Below are positions 14,246 through 21,964 of a DNA stretch of 64,000 nt, piece after piece; the stretch's first letter is position 1; every line of letters begins with the position of its first letter. A program made the translations under genes and the position numbers. The notes under the pieces were generated by a model, which ran no database searches, was not told the DNA's origin, and saw only the letters and a program-made list of their open reading frames with translations. Where the stretch lies: contig NZ_JAAIKB010000015.1 in the NCBI RefSeq assembly GCF_011040385.1, positions 62,001 through 126,000 of the forward strand, written 5' to 3'. Source of the stretch: Falsiroseomonas algicola. GTDB taxonomy: Bacteria; Pseudomonadota; Alphaproteobacteria; Acetobacterales; Acetobacteraceae.

Positions 14246-16479
14246 AGCACGAGGTCGAGCGCCAGCGGCCGCAGCACCTCCGCCGGGCTGATTGCATCCA
14301 GCACGCCCGCCAGCCCGCCGGCGGGCGCGAGCGGGCTGGCGAACTCCTCGATGCCCGGCGGCAGAAGGACGTCCAGCAGCGGCGACAAGGTCTCCGCGAG
14401 TGCCGCCGGCTGGCCGACACTGACATCGATGACGGGCGGCGTGGCGCCCGGCTCGGCGGGCTTGCCGATGCTGACATCGATCACCGGCGGCGTGGCGCCC
14501 GGCTCGGCGGGCTTGCCGATGCTGACATCGACGACGGGCGGCGTGTCGCCGGGCTCAGCAGGCTTGCCGATGCTGACATCGATGACGGGCGGCGTGGCGC
14601 CGGGCTCAGCGGGCTTGCCGATGCTGACATCGATGACGGGCGGCGTAGAGCCTGGCTCTACAGGCTTGCCGACGCTGACATCGATGACGGGCGGCGTGAC
14701 GCCCGGCTCCGCAGGCTTGCCGATGGTGACATCGATGACGGGCGGCATGGCGCCCGGCTCGGCGGGCTTGCCGATGCTGACATCGATGGCGTGCGGCAAA
14801 GTCACGGGCTCGGCGGGCTTGCCGATGCTCACGTCGATGACGGGCGGCGTGGCGCCCGGCTCGGCCGGCTTGCCGACGCTGACATCGATGACGGGCGGCG
14901 TGACGCCGGGCTCGACGGGCTTGCCGATGCTGACGTCGACCACGGGCGGCGTGACGCCCGGTTCCGCCGGCTTGCCGACGCTGACATCGATGACGGGCGG
15001 CGTGATGCCCGGCTCCGCCGGCTTGCCGATGGTGACATCGATCACCGGCGGCGTAGAACCCGGATCGCTGGGCTTGCCGATGCTGACATCGATGACGGGC
15101 GGCGCGACGCCCGGCTCGGCCGGCTTGCCGATGCTGACATCGATGACGGGCGGCGTGACGCCCGGCTCGGCGGGCTTGCCGATGCTGGCATCGATGACGG
15201 GCGGCGTGGCGCCCGGCTCCGCCGGCTTGACGACGCCGACATCGATGACGGGCAGCGTGACGCCCGGCTCGGCCGGCTTGCCGATGCTGACGTCAATGAC
15301 GGGCGGCGCGACGCCGGGCTCGGCAGGCTTGCCGACGCTGACATCGATCACCGGCGGTGTAGAGCCCGTCTCGACGGGCTGGCCGATGCTGACGTCGACG
15401 ACGGGCGGCGTGGAGCCGCTCTCATCCGGATTGCCGATGACGGGCAAGGCGGCCTCGACCTCGGCGATGACGGCACCGATCACCGGCGCAGCCGCCTCAG
15501 GCGGCGATGAGGGCGAATCGGCCTGTGGTGCGGTCGCGTCGCTGAGCGGAAGGCTGTCACGCGGCGCCTCGACGGCGTCGCGGGAGGACCAGGACTCCTC
15601 CTGCCGGCGATCCCACGACGTCCAGCGCCAGCCGGGCGGCGCCGGAGCCGCGGCCTCGGCGACGGTGGTCGCCGGCGTGGACGGCGTCGGCGCAACCTCC
15701 CCCACGGGCGGCGTGACGGCGCGAGGCGCCTCGGCCGGTGCCGCCTCCGCGCGTGCCGCCGGCGCTGCCTGCGGGGCGGGCGCCGCGGCAGGCGCCTTGG
15801 CGGCCTCCGTCACCGGCGCCGTGCGGGGCGCGGCGGCCACGGTCATCGGCACCTCGTCCAGGATCGCGGGACGCATGGCTGCCCCGGCTTCCGCGGGCAT
15901 CGACCAGCCGGCAGCCTCGGTCGCGCCCGCCTGGGGCGGCGCGGCGGCGGAGGGCGCGCCCGGCGGCATGGCCGGCGCCAGGCCTGCCTGCGGCGCTTCG
16001 GGCAGCGCGCCGCTGCCGCGCGGAATGGTGTAGGCGGGGGAGATGCTGGCGCCGAGGCCGGCCGCCGCGGCGGAGCCGATGCCCCAGGACAGGCCGAGCC
16101 CCGAGCCCAGCCCCGCGGCGCCACCGCCTTCCGGGGCCCAGGCCGATGCCACTGCGTCGGCGCCGGCCAGCGAATCCGGCGTGTCGGACGCGGCTTCCTC
16201 CCGCCGCGCGCGCTGCCCGATCTCGACCGCGCCCAGGCCGAGCAGCACCGCCGCATAGATGCCAAGCCCCGTCAGGCCGGGCCCCTGCGGTTCCTGCTGC
16301 CGCTTCTGGGCGCGCTGTGCCTGGCGCCAGCGGGCCAGGCTCTCCGCCTCCTCGCTGGCAGAGATGGCCGGGGTCTCGACGCGAAGCGGCGTCCGCCGCG
16401 GCCACCAGGGCTGCTTCTCGAGGAAAGGCTCGTCGCGGTCAGCAGGGGCAAGCAGGCGGATGCGGCGGATGAAGGCCAT
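14242..16479 (-). CDS. Membrane-anchored protein with twenty 17-aa repeats
   Basis: A 745-aa protein starting at ATG 16479 after GGGAGGAGAACCC, a strong ribosome-binding site. Residues ~1-65 are charged, with a Trp/Arg-rich patch (EKQPWWPRRTPLRVE). GLTGLGIYAAVLLGLGAV near residue 80 is a likely membrane helix. Then ~270 residues rich in Ala/Pro/Gly lead into twenty tandem copies of a 17-residue unit of the form GxTPPVIDVSIGKPAEP (residues ~355-694). A 51-aa tail follows (ETLSPLLDVLLPPGIEEF). The Pro/Glu/Lys content recalls periplasm-spanning rods, but I know no family with this unit. No secretion or cell-wall sorting signal was seen. Confidence 0.75.
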   Translation of the reverse strand: MAFIRRIRLLAPADRDEPFLEKQPWWPRRTPLRVETPAISASEEAESLARWRQAQRAQKRQQEPQGPGLTGLGIYAAVLLGLGAVEIGQRARREEAASDTPDSLAGADAVASAWAPEGGGAAGLGSGLGLSWGIGSAAAAGLGASISPAYTIPRGSGALPEAPQAGLAPAMPPGAPSAAAPPQAGATEAAGWSMPAEAGAAMRPAILDEVPMTVAAAPRTAPVTEAAKAPAAAPAPQAAPAARAEAAPAEAPRAVTPPVGEVAPTPSTPATTVAEAAAPAPPGWRWTSWDRRQEESWSSRDAVEAPRDSLPLSDATAPQADSPSSPPEAAAPVIGAVIAEVEAALPVIGNPDESGSTPPVVDVSIGQPVETGSTPPVIDVSVGKPAEPGVAPPVIDVSIGKPAEPGVTLPVIDVGVVKPAEPGATPPVIDASIGKPAEPGVTPPVIDVSIGKPAEPGVAPPVIDVSIGKPSDPGSTPPVIDVTIGKPAEPGITPPVIDVSVGKPAEPGVTPPVVDVSIGKPVEPGVTPPVIDVSVGKPAEPGATPPVIDVSIGKPAEPVTLPHAIDVSIGKPAEPGAMPPVIDVTIGKPAEPGVTPPVIDVSVGKPVEPGSTPPVIDVSIGKPAEPGATPPVIDVSIGKPAEPGDTPPVVDVSIGKPAEPGATPPVIDVSIGKPAEPGATPPVIDVSVGQPAALAETLSPLLDVLLPPGIEEFASPLAPAGGLAGVLDAISPAEVLRPLALDLVL
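14398..15417. repeat. 51-bp tandem coding repeat, 20 copies
   Basis: Twenty in-frame units of 51 bp fill exactly 1,020 bp, with no partial unit. The most constant part encodes PPVIDVSIGKPAEP. Variable positions are mainly the residues before PP (GS, GV, GA, GI, GD) and Ile/Val swaps. One unit is degenerate (VTLPHAID). Such arrays can lose or gain units by slippage, so copy number may vary among strains. The + strand also lacks stops across the array. Confidence 0.95.
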
Positions 16480-16517
16480 GGACGGGTTCTCCTCCCGCCC
16501 ACCCAAGACCATCCCGG

Positions 16518-16527
16518 CCGATATCGG
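16518..16527. promoter_or_regulatory. Palindrome upstream of the repeat-protein gene
   Basis: CCGATATCGG is a perfect 10-bp palindrome joined to GTATAC (16527-16532), an AT-rich island in the 99-bp gap between the DUF445 gene and the repeat-protein gene. It lies about 40 bp upstream of the ATG and could hold a -10 element or operator for that gene. No clear -35 box was found. Confidence 0.3.
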
Positions 16528-16578
16528 TATACGATTCAGCCGGTCGTTCCGGGTGCCTCGGCCACAGCTTCGTGAGGC

Positions 16579-17868
16579 CTATCCCGCGACCCGTCCGAAC
16601 ACCGCCGTCAGCAGCGCATAGAGCGCGCCGCCGACCAGGAAGCCGACCAGCGTGCCGTTGATGCGCACATATTGCAGGTCCTTGCCGACCCGCAGCTCGA
16701 TCTTCTCCGTCACCGTCGCCGTGTCCCAGTTCCGCACCACGCCGGCGATGAAGTCGGAAAGCTGGGTCCGCGCCGCCGGCAGCAGGGCGATCAGCACGCG
16801 CTCCGCCCCCTTGTTCAGCCGGGCGCGGGCGCCCTCATCCTCCGCCAGCATGGTGCCGACATTGGCCAGCGCCCCGGCGAGCACCTGCACCGTGCGGCCT
16901 TCCGGGTTCGCGGCATCGGCCTCCATCGCCGCGCGCAGCCTCTCCCAGATATCGCCGAGCCAGGTCGCCACGGCGGGGTGCTTCAGCGCGTCACGCAACG
17001 CGCGGCCCAGTGCCGCGGCGCGTTCCGGGTCGTTCTCCAGCCGCGCGACCTCCGCCTTCACCCAGCCCTCGAAGGCGAGGCGCAGGTCGCTGTCGCCCGG
17101 CTCCACCTTGTCGAGCTCCGCATTGAGCGCGGAGAGGACGCGCCGCGCGATGGTCGCACCCGCCAGCCAGCCGACCAGCGCGCCGCCCTCCGCCCGCACG
17201 CGCGCGGCGATGGCGGCCTGCAACTGGTCCTCCTTCGCGGCCAGCAGGGTCTTGAGCTGGGAGATCGCCAGGTTGAACACCTCCTGGTGCCGGCCGCCCT
17301 CGATCAGCGCGGTCAGGGCGCGCGCCACCACCCGCGCCGCCCCGGGCCCGCCGGCGATGCGCGGCAGCAGGCGCGCCAGCAGGCGCCGCGCCCGGCCATC
17401 CTCCAGGCTTGCCAGGATCCGCGGCATGGTGCGGGCCAGCGCGGCGGCGGCGGGCTGGATCGCTTCAGGGTCGTTGAACCAGCCGCGCAGGATGCCCGCC
17501 AGGTCGAGCCGGCCGAGCACCCGCGCGACCTCGGCTTCCGTGAAGACGTGGTTCGCCACGAAGCGGCCGAGCCCGGCGCCGAGCCGTTCCTTCTGCCGGG
17601 GAATGATGGCGGTGTGCGGGATCGGCAGGCCGAGGGGATGGCGGAACAGCGCCGTCACCGCGAACCAGTCGGCGATGCCGCCGACCAACCCCGCCTTGGC
17701 GGAGGCCTGCAGCAGGTCGGTCCCATAGCCCGGCGGCAGCCAGTAGCTGCCGACCAGCAGCCCCCCCATGCCGGCCAGCAGCAGGGAGGCCGCGCGGCGA
17801 TGCTTCGTCAGGGCACGCCGGAGCGCGAGGTCGGGATCTTCGGGGGCGGGGAGGGGAGGAAGCTGCAT
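16579..17868 (-). CDS. DUF445 family membrane protein
   Basis: A 429-aa member of the DUF445 (YheB/YjiN-type) family. After a first hydrophobic helix (AASLLLAGMGGLLVGSYWL) comes the family hallmark GLVGGIADWFAVTALFRHP near residue 63, then IPHTAIIPRQKERLGAGLGRFV. The long middle is amphipathic helix, and a second membrane segment near the C-terminus (GFLVGGALYALLTAVFG) closes the protein. This hairpin-like layout is usual for the family. The biochemical role is unknown. It is divergent from the zinc-type ABC operon, with 125 bp between. Confidence 0.9.
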   Translation of the reverse strand: MQLPPLPAPEDPDLALRRALTKHRRAASLLLAGMGGLLVGSYWLPPGYGTDLLQASAKAGLVGGIADWFAVTALFRHPLGLPIPHTAIIPRQKERLGAGLGRFVANHVFTEAEVARVLGRLDLAGILRGWFNDPEAIQPAAAALARTMPRILASLEDGRARRLLARLLPRIAGGPGAARVVARALTALIEGGRHQEVFNLAISQLKTLLAAKEDQLQAAIAARVRAEGGALVGWLAGATIARRVLSALNAELDKVEPGDSDLRLAFEGWVKAEVARLENDPERAAALGRALRDALKHPAVATWLGDIWERLRAAMEADAANPEGRTVQVLAGALANVGTMLAEDEGARARLNKGAERVLIALLPAARTQLSDFIAGVVRNWDTATVTEKIELRVGKDLQYVRINGTLVGFLVGGALYALLTAVFGRVAG

Positions 17869-17942
17869 GGCACGCCGCAGTTAGGCCCCCTTCGGGCGTT
17901 TTCCCAGCCATGCGCCACGCGGGACTTTGCCCAAACGGGACT

Positions 17943-17970
17943 TTGACTCTCATCCCGGGGGCGCTACATC
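17943..17970 (+). promoter_or_regulatory. Candidate promoter of the metal ABC operon
   Basis: TTGACT (17943-17948), a 16-bp spacer and TACATC (17965-17970) make a modest sigma-70-like promoter. The expected start point is about 17977, directly at the Zur-box-like palindrome. The -10 is weak (3 of 6). Confidence 0.35.
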
Positions 17971-17979
17971 GGGGGTGAC

Positions 17980-17992
17980 GTTATAAGGTAAC
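17980..17992. promoter_or_regulatory. Zur-box-like operator
   Basis: GTTATAAGGTAAC has perfect GTTA/TAAC ends and matches the GTTATANTATAAC core of Zur-binding sites at 10 of 12 defined bases. It ends 1 nt before the ATG of the 39-aa ORF and precedes a zinc/manganese-type ABC importer. Zur control is inference from motif and context. Confidence 0.5.
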
Positions 17993-17993
17993 C

Positions 17994-18113
17994 ATGCGGC
18001 TCTCGATCCCCGACCCCCTGGCCTTCTCCTCCGGCGCCGGCGCCCGCCTGGCGCTGTCCGGCGTGGTGCTGGCCGGGCTCTGGGCGGCCGTGGCCTGGGC
18101 GATGGCGCTTTGA
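17994..18113 (+). CDS. 39-aa single-helix ORF ahead of the metal ABC genes
   Basis: ATG CGG CTC... to TGA gives 39 aa, MRLSIPDPLAFSSGAG then a hydrophobic helix (RLALSGVVLAGLWAAVAW). The stop overlaps the ABC ATPase start as TGATG, so translation of the two is probably coupled. AAGG at 17986-17988 is a weak ribosome-binding site within the Zur-like box. It may be a small membrane subunit of the importer or a leader peptide. No family recognised. Confidence 0.55.
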   Translation: MRLSIPDPLAFSSGAGARLALSGVVLAGLWAAVAWAMAL

Positions 18114-18865
18114 TGGCGGATGGCGGGACCATGCGCGGGCCGGCGGTCGAGGTGGCCAACCTCACGGCGACGCATCAGCGCCATCCGGCGGTGCACCATG
18201 TCACGGCGCGGTTCGAGCCTGGCAGCCTGACGGCCATCGTCGGCCCCAATGGCGCCGGCAAGACCACCCTGCTGCGCAGCATCGCCGGCCTCCACCGCAT
18301 CGATTCCGGGCGGGTCGCGATCAGCGGCGCCAGCCCGCGCCTGGCCCTGCTGCCGCAGCAATCCGGCATGGACCGCGCCTTTCCGATCCTATGCCTCGAT
18401 GTCGTGATGCAGGGGATGTGGTCGAAGCTCGGCGCTTTCCGCTCTGCCAGCGCCGGGGACCGCGACCGCGCGCAAGCGGCGCTGGAGGCGGTGGGGCTTG
18501 GCGGCTTTGCCCGCCGCCCGGTCGGCGCCATGTCGGCCGGCCAATTCCAGCGCCTGCTCTTCGCGCGCCTGCTGGTGCAGGACGCCGACCTGATCCTGCT
18601 GGATGAGCCCTTCAACGCCGTCGATGCCCGCACGGCTTCCGACCTGCTCGGCGTCGTCCGCCGCTGGCACGGGGAAGGCCGCACCGTCATGGCCGTGCTG
18701 CACGACATGGATCTGGTGCGGGAGGAATTCCCGCATTGCCTGCTGCTGGCCCGCGAATGCGTGGCCAGCGGGCCGACGGCGGAAGTGCTCTCCGCCGCCA
18801 ACCGCCTGAAGGCCCGCATGATGGCCGAGGCCTGGGACGAGACCGCCCCCGCCTGCGCCGCCTGA
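18113..18865 (+). CDS. Zinc/manganese-type ABC transporter ATPase
   Basis: A 250-aa ATPase of the ZnuC/AztA (metal ABC) family. Walker A is GPNGAGKTT near residue 44. The Q-loop is LLPQQSGMDRAFP, and SGMDRxFP is typical of metal importers. The signature is MSAGQFQRLLFARLL and Walker B is ADLILLDEPFNAVD, with His in VLHDMDLV. The start ATG overlaps the stop of the 39-aa ORF; a TTG one codon upstream is less likely. The permease starts 4 bp after its stop. The Zur-like box upstream supports zinc. A manganese or iron role cannot be excluded. Confidence 0.88.
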   Translation: MADGGTMRGPAVEVANLTATHQRHPAVHHVTARFEPGSLTAIVGPNGAGKTTLLRSIAGLHRIDSGRVAISGASPRLALLPQQSGMDRAFPILCLDVVMQGMWSKLGAFRSASAGDRDRAQAALEAVGLGGFARRPVGAMSAGQFQRLLFARLLVQDADLILLDEPFNAVDARTASDLLGVVRRWHGEGRTVMAVLHDMDLVREEFPHCLLLARECVASGPTAEVLSAANRLKARMMAEAWDETAPACAA

Positions 18866-18869
18866 CGCC

Positions 18870-19733
18870 GTGGACGCCCTCCTCGGCCCCTTCGTCGAAT
18901 TCGGCTTCATGCGCCGGGCGCTGGTGGGCTGCCTGGCGCTTTCCGTCGCCGCGCCCCTGCTGGGCGTCTTCCTCATGCTCCGGCGCACCAGCCTGACGGC
19001 GGAGGTGCTGGCCCATGGCGTGACGCCAGGCATTGCCGCGGGCTTCCTGATCGCCGGCCTTTCCGTCCCTGCCATGTCGATCGGCGGGCTGGTGGCGGGG
19101 CTTGTGGTGGCGGTCGGCGCCGGCGCCCTGTCCCGCGCCACCGGGGGGCGGGAGGATGCGGCGCTGACGGCGCTCTACCTCATCGCCCTTGCGCTCGGCG
19201 TCACGCTGGTGTCGCTGCGGGGCGATACCGGGGACCTGACGCATCTGCTCTTCGGCCAGGTGCTGGGGGTGGACGATCCGGCGCTGCTGCTGATGGCGGG
19301 TGTCGCGACGCTGACCCTGCCGGTGCTGGCGCTGGGGTGGCGGCCGCTCGCCCTGGAATGCTTCGACCCCGGTTTCGCCCAGGCCGAGGGCGCGCAAGGT
19401 GGCGCCTGGCACATGGCTTTCCTGGGGCTCGTGGTGCTGAACGTGCTGGCCGCCTTCCAGGCGATGGGCACGCTGATGGCGGTGGGGCTGATGATGCTGC
19501 CCGCCGTGGCGGCGCGGCACTGGTCGCGGGAATTGTCGGGCCTGGCCTATGCCGCGGTCGGGCTGGCGACCGCTTCCAGCATCGCCGGGCTGCTGGCCAG
19601 CTACCACCTGGACCTGCCTTCCGGCCCCGCCATCGTGCTGTCGGCGGGTCTGCTCTGGATCGTCTCCGTGGTCGCGGGGCCGGTGGATGGGCTGCTGGCC
19701 CGCTGGCTGCGCCGGCCTCACCTGGCCGGCTGA
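18870..19733 (+). CDS. Metal ABC transporter permease (ZnuB/AztB-like)
   Basis: A 287-aa inner-membrane permease of the ABC-3 family with about eight hydrophobic segments. Landmarks are PLLGVFLMLRRTSLTAEVLAHG (residues ~30-51, split by the usual first cytoplasmic loop) and LLFGQVLGV. QAMGTLMAVGLMMLPAVAAR near residue 200 is the segment that contacts the ATPase in this family. GTG start 4 bp after the ATPase stop. No periplasmic metal-binding protein gene follows. The stop is immediately followed by a 163-bp palindrome. Confidence 0.88.
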   Translation: MDALLGPFVEFGFMRRALVGCLALSVAAPLLGVFLMLRRTSLTAEVLAHGVTPGIAAGFLIAGLSVPAMSIGGLVAGLVVAVGAGALSRATGGREDAALTALYLIALALGVTLVSLRGDTGDLTHLLFGQVLGVDDPALLLMAGVATLTLPVLALGWRPLALECFDPGFAQAEGAQGGAWHMAFLGLVVLNVLAAFQAMGTLMAVGLMMLPAVAARHWSRELSGLAYAAVGLATASSIAGLLASYHLDLPSGPAIVLSAGLLWIVSVVAGPVDGLLARWLRRPHLAG

Positions 19734-19895
19734 GTGACCGTTTGAGAACACTGGCGGGTCGGTTTCGCTGGGCTTTTCCGCCCTTGGTTCGTCGCCGGAC
19801 TTGCCGATGCGACCAGCATCGGCCGCGTCCGGCTCCTGCCAAGGACGAAAAACCCCTCGCGAACCCTCAGCCACCAGCATTCTCAAACGGTCACT
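19733..19895. repeat. 163-bp imperfect palindrome
   Basis: AGTGACCGTTTGAGAA (19733-19748) is exactly inverted as TTCTCAAACGGTCACT (19880-19895). At the centre GCCGATGC (19803-19810), loop GACCA, GCATCGGC (19816-19823) pairs perfectly. The arms in between also pair in patches (for example CCGGAC with GTCCGG, CTTGG with CCAAG). The whole convergent gap between the permease and the UPF0114 gene is therefore one hairpin. It could be a non-autonomous mobile element (MITE/REP-like) or a large bidirectional terminator. No ORF inside. Confidence 0.8.
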
Positions 19896-19906
19896 GAGGC
19901 GCCGCG

Positions 19907-20416
19907 CTACCCCTTGGCGGCCTTTTTCGCCGCCGCCGTCACCCGGTCCACCACGCCCAGCACCAGCACGCCCGCCAGGAACATGGCGTGGATGGCCAGC
20001 CCCCAGGTCACGGCGCGGTCGTCGTAGTTGCCGATCTCCATGAAGATCTGCAGCAGGTGGATGGAGGAGATCGCGACCAGCGCCGTCGCCAGCTTCAGCT
20101 TCAGGTTCCCCTGGTCCACCGCCGCCAGCCAGCCCGCTTCCTGATCCCCATCCTTGGGCGTGAGGCGGGAGACGAGGTTGTCGTAGGAGGAGATGGCCAC
20201 CATCACGACCAGCGAGGCGACCAGCGCCGAATCGACGAGGTGCAGCAGGTCGAGCAGCGTCTGGTTGTCCGCCACATCGCCGACGCTGGTGGCGAACTTC
20301 CACAGCTTCTTCAGGAAGCCCAGCGCGTAGATCGCCAGCGCCACCAGGATGCCGCCGAAAAACACCACCAGCAGGTAGCGGCTGGCGATCATGGCCTTGT
20401 CGATCAGTGTCTGCAT
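19907..20416 (-). CDS. UPF0114 / YqhA family membrane protein
   Basis: A 169-aa protein starting MQTLIDKAMIASRYLLVVFFGG, the usual N-terminus of UPF0114 (TIGR00645), a paralogue-like relative of TerC/YqhA membrane proteins. Three to four helices are visible: LLVVFFGGILVALAIYALG, ALVASLVVMVAISSY, ALVAISSIHLLQIFM and AIHAMFLAGVLVLGV. Between them is DNLVSRLTPKDGDQEAGWL. GGAG 6 nt upstream supports the ATG at 20416 over two further upstream starts. Function unknown. Confidence 0.85.
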   Translation of the reverse strand: MQTLIDKAMIASRYLLVVFFGGILVALAIYALGFLKKLWKFATSVGDVADNQTLLDLLHLVDSALVASLVVMVAISSYDNLVSRLTPKDGDQEAGWLAAVDQGNLKLKLATALVAISSIHLLQIFMEIGNYDDRAVTWGLAIHAMFLAGVLVLGVVDRVTAAAKKAAKG

Positions 20417-20499
20417 GTCAGGCTCCGGGTCGCGCGCCATGTGGCGTCCGGCCCGGGTCTTTGAAAGATTGGCGCCGCGAATCATTGCAGGAGACAGCC

Positions 20500-20850
20500 A
20501 TGACCATCCGCCGGATCGCCGAGGAGCAGCGCCTGTCGGGCGCGGTGCTGGGGGGCGGCCTCCTCTGGCTGGCCGGCCAGGTGGCCGATGACCCGACGCT
20601 GGATGCCGAAGGCCAGACGGCCGACATCCTGGCCCAGATCGACGCCCTGCTGGCCGAAGCCGGCACCGACAAGCGCGCGCTGGTCTCCGTCACCATCGTG
20701 CTGGCCGATATCCGGGACGCGCCGGCGATGAACCGCGCCTGGGATGCCTGGCTCGACCCCACCGCCAAGCCGGCCCGCATGACGATCGAGGCCGCGCTGG
20801 TCGATCCCCGCTGGAAGGTCGAGATCACGGGCGTGGCCCTCGCCCCGTGA
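20500..20850 (+). CDS. RidA family protein
   Basis: A 116-aa YjgF/YER057c/UK114-type protein. The family end-motif NRAWDAWLDP followed by PARMTIEAALVDPRWKVEITGVAL is present, with the Arg of PARxT that binds carboxylates in RidA. A close GCAGGAG box precedes the ATG. RidA proteins hydrolyse reactive enamines/imines from PLP enzymes. This one belongs to the broader family (MTIRRIAEEQRLSGAV start), so the deaminase activity is not assured. The stop overlaps the start of the channel gene as GTGA. Confidence 0.85.
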   Translation: MTIRRIAEEQRLSGAVLGGGLLWLAGQVADDPTLDAEGQTADILAQIDALLAEAGTDKRALVSVTIVLADIRDAPAMNRAWDAWLDPTAKPARMTIEAALVDPRWKVEITGVALAP

Positions 20851-21860
20851 ACCCGCTGCCGCCACGCCGCCTGCTGCGCGCCTGGGCGCGGTCCGTCGGC
20901 TTCACCGTCGCGCTGTCCCTGCTGGTGGCGCTCGGCGTGGGGGATGAGGGGCTGGTGCTCTCGGCCGTGGTGCTGGGCGTGGCGGCCTTCGGGCTCGGGC
21001 TGCTCTACCGCCTCTTCCCGCGTGGGCTGCACTTCGCCTTCGGCACGGCGACGGGGCTTGCGCTCTACGCCACGCTCTTCGTCGTGCTGGGGCGGGCGCA
21101 GTTCCCGCATGCCGCGGACTGGTCCCGGCCGGTCGCCTTCCTGCTGCCGGTCCTGGCCTTCCTCGGCACCGTCTTCTGGCGGCGGCGCGAACTGGCGGAG
21201 GTCGCGGAGAAGCAGGAGGCCGAGAGCCTGGACCTGCTGCCCTATGCCGCGCGCTGGCTGGCCGGGGTCTCGGCCATCGGCGTGGTCTGCTTCGCCCTGC
21301 CGGTGAACCGGCTGGAGGCCGGCGCGCAGGCCCTGGCGCTGATCGGCGCCATGGCGGCCATCGGCGGCGTCGTCGCCTTCTCCGTCAAGGACGTGGTCCG
21401 CCTGCTGGTCGATGTGGCGCTGATCATGGAGGAACTGGGCAGCCGCGCCCGCCACCTCGCGGTGCCCATCGTCGCCTTCCTGCTGATGTATGCGCTGCTG
21501 GTCATCGGCTTCGGCGCCACCTACCGCCTGGCGGATGGCATGAGCCACCACGCGCTGTTCATGGGGCCGGATGGCCCGATCCGGCTCAGCTATTCGGATG
21601 CGCTGCACTTCTCCATCGCGACGCTGTCCACCGTCGGCTACGGCGACATCCGCCCCTCCGACGACGGGGCGCGCGTGCTGGCGAGCCTGGAGGTACTGGC
21701 GGGCCAGTTGCTGCTGCTGTTCGGCTTCGCCGAGATCATGCGCAGCCGGCGCCTGCGGAGCGAGGCTTCCACCGGCCGGGTCAGGCCCGCGCATGCCCAC
21801 CAGGACCCGCATGTGGACCCGGACCGGGCCTCCGGGCATTCTCCGCCGCCGCCCGGCTGA
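20847..21860 (+). CDS. Two-pore-domain-like potassium channel family protein
   Basis: A 337-aa membrane protein with about eight hydrophobic segments. Near residue 260 is the K+ selectivity filter TLSTVGYGDI within a pore loop (DALHFSIATLSTVGYGD, as in Ion_trans_2 channels), followed by the inner helix VLASLEVLAGQLLLLFGFAEI. The first ~170 residues form extra membrane helices unlike simple KcsA. The C-terminus is His/Pro-rich and lacks an RCK domain. GTG start overlaps the RidA stop. Confidence 0.85.
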   Translation: MNPLPPRRLLRAWARSVGFTVALSLLVALGVGDEGLVLSAVVLGVAAFGLGLLYRLFPRGLHFAFGTATGLALYATLFVVLGRAQFPHAADWSRPVAFLLPVLAFLGTVFWRRRELAEVAEKQEAESLDLLPYAARWLAGVSAIGVVCFALPVNRLEAGAQALALIGAMAAIGGVVAFSVKDVVRLLVDVALIMEELGSRARHLAVPIVAFLLMYALLVIGFGATYRLADGMSHHALFMGPDGPIRLSYSDALHFSIATLSTVGYGDIRPSDDGARVLASLEVLAGQLLLLFGFAEIMRSRRLRSEASTGRVRPAHAHQDPHVDPDRASGHSPPPPG

Positions 21861-21964
21861 AGCCCCCGAGCGTGTGGCCGATCGCGCCACCGCAGTGCCG
21901 ACACGGGCGGGCCGTGGGGCTGCCTTAATTCAGGGTCATTCCTGATGCCGACCGAGGAGTGGAC

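Noticed and set aside
14351-16033. A 560-codon open frame on the + strand across the repeat gene, with repeating LTSMTGG units
   Set aside because: It is the antisense of the 51-bp repeat array, which happens to lack stops in several frames. It has no ribosome-binding site and no recognisable domain, whereas the minus-strand gene has both a strong site and a membrane helix.
18389-20303. Long minus-strand frames (250 and 538 codons) opposite the metal ABC genes
   Set aside because: They run through the 163-bp palindrome and the coding strand of two good ABC genes; composition is low in complexity.
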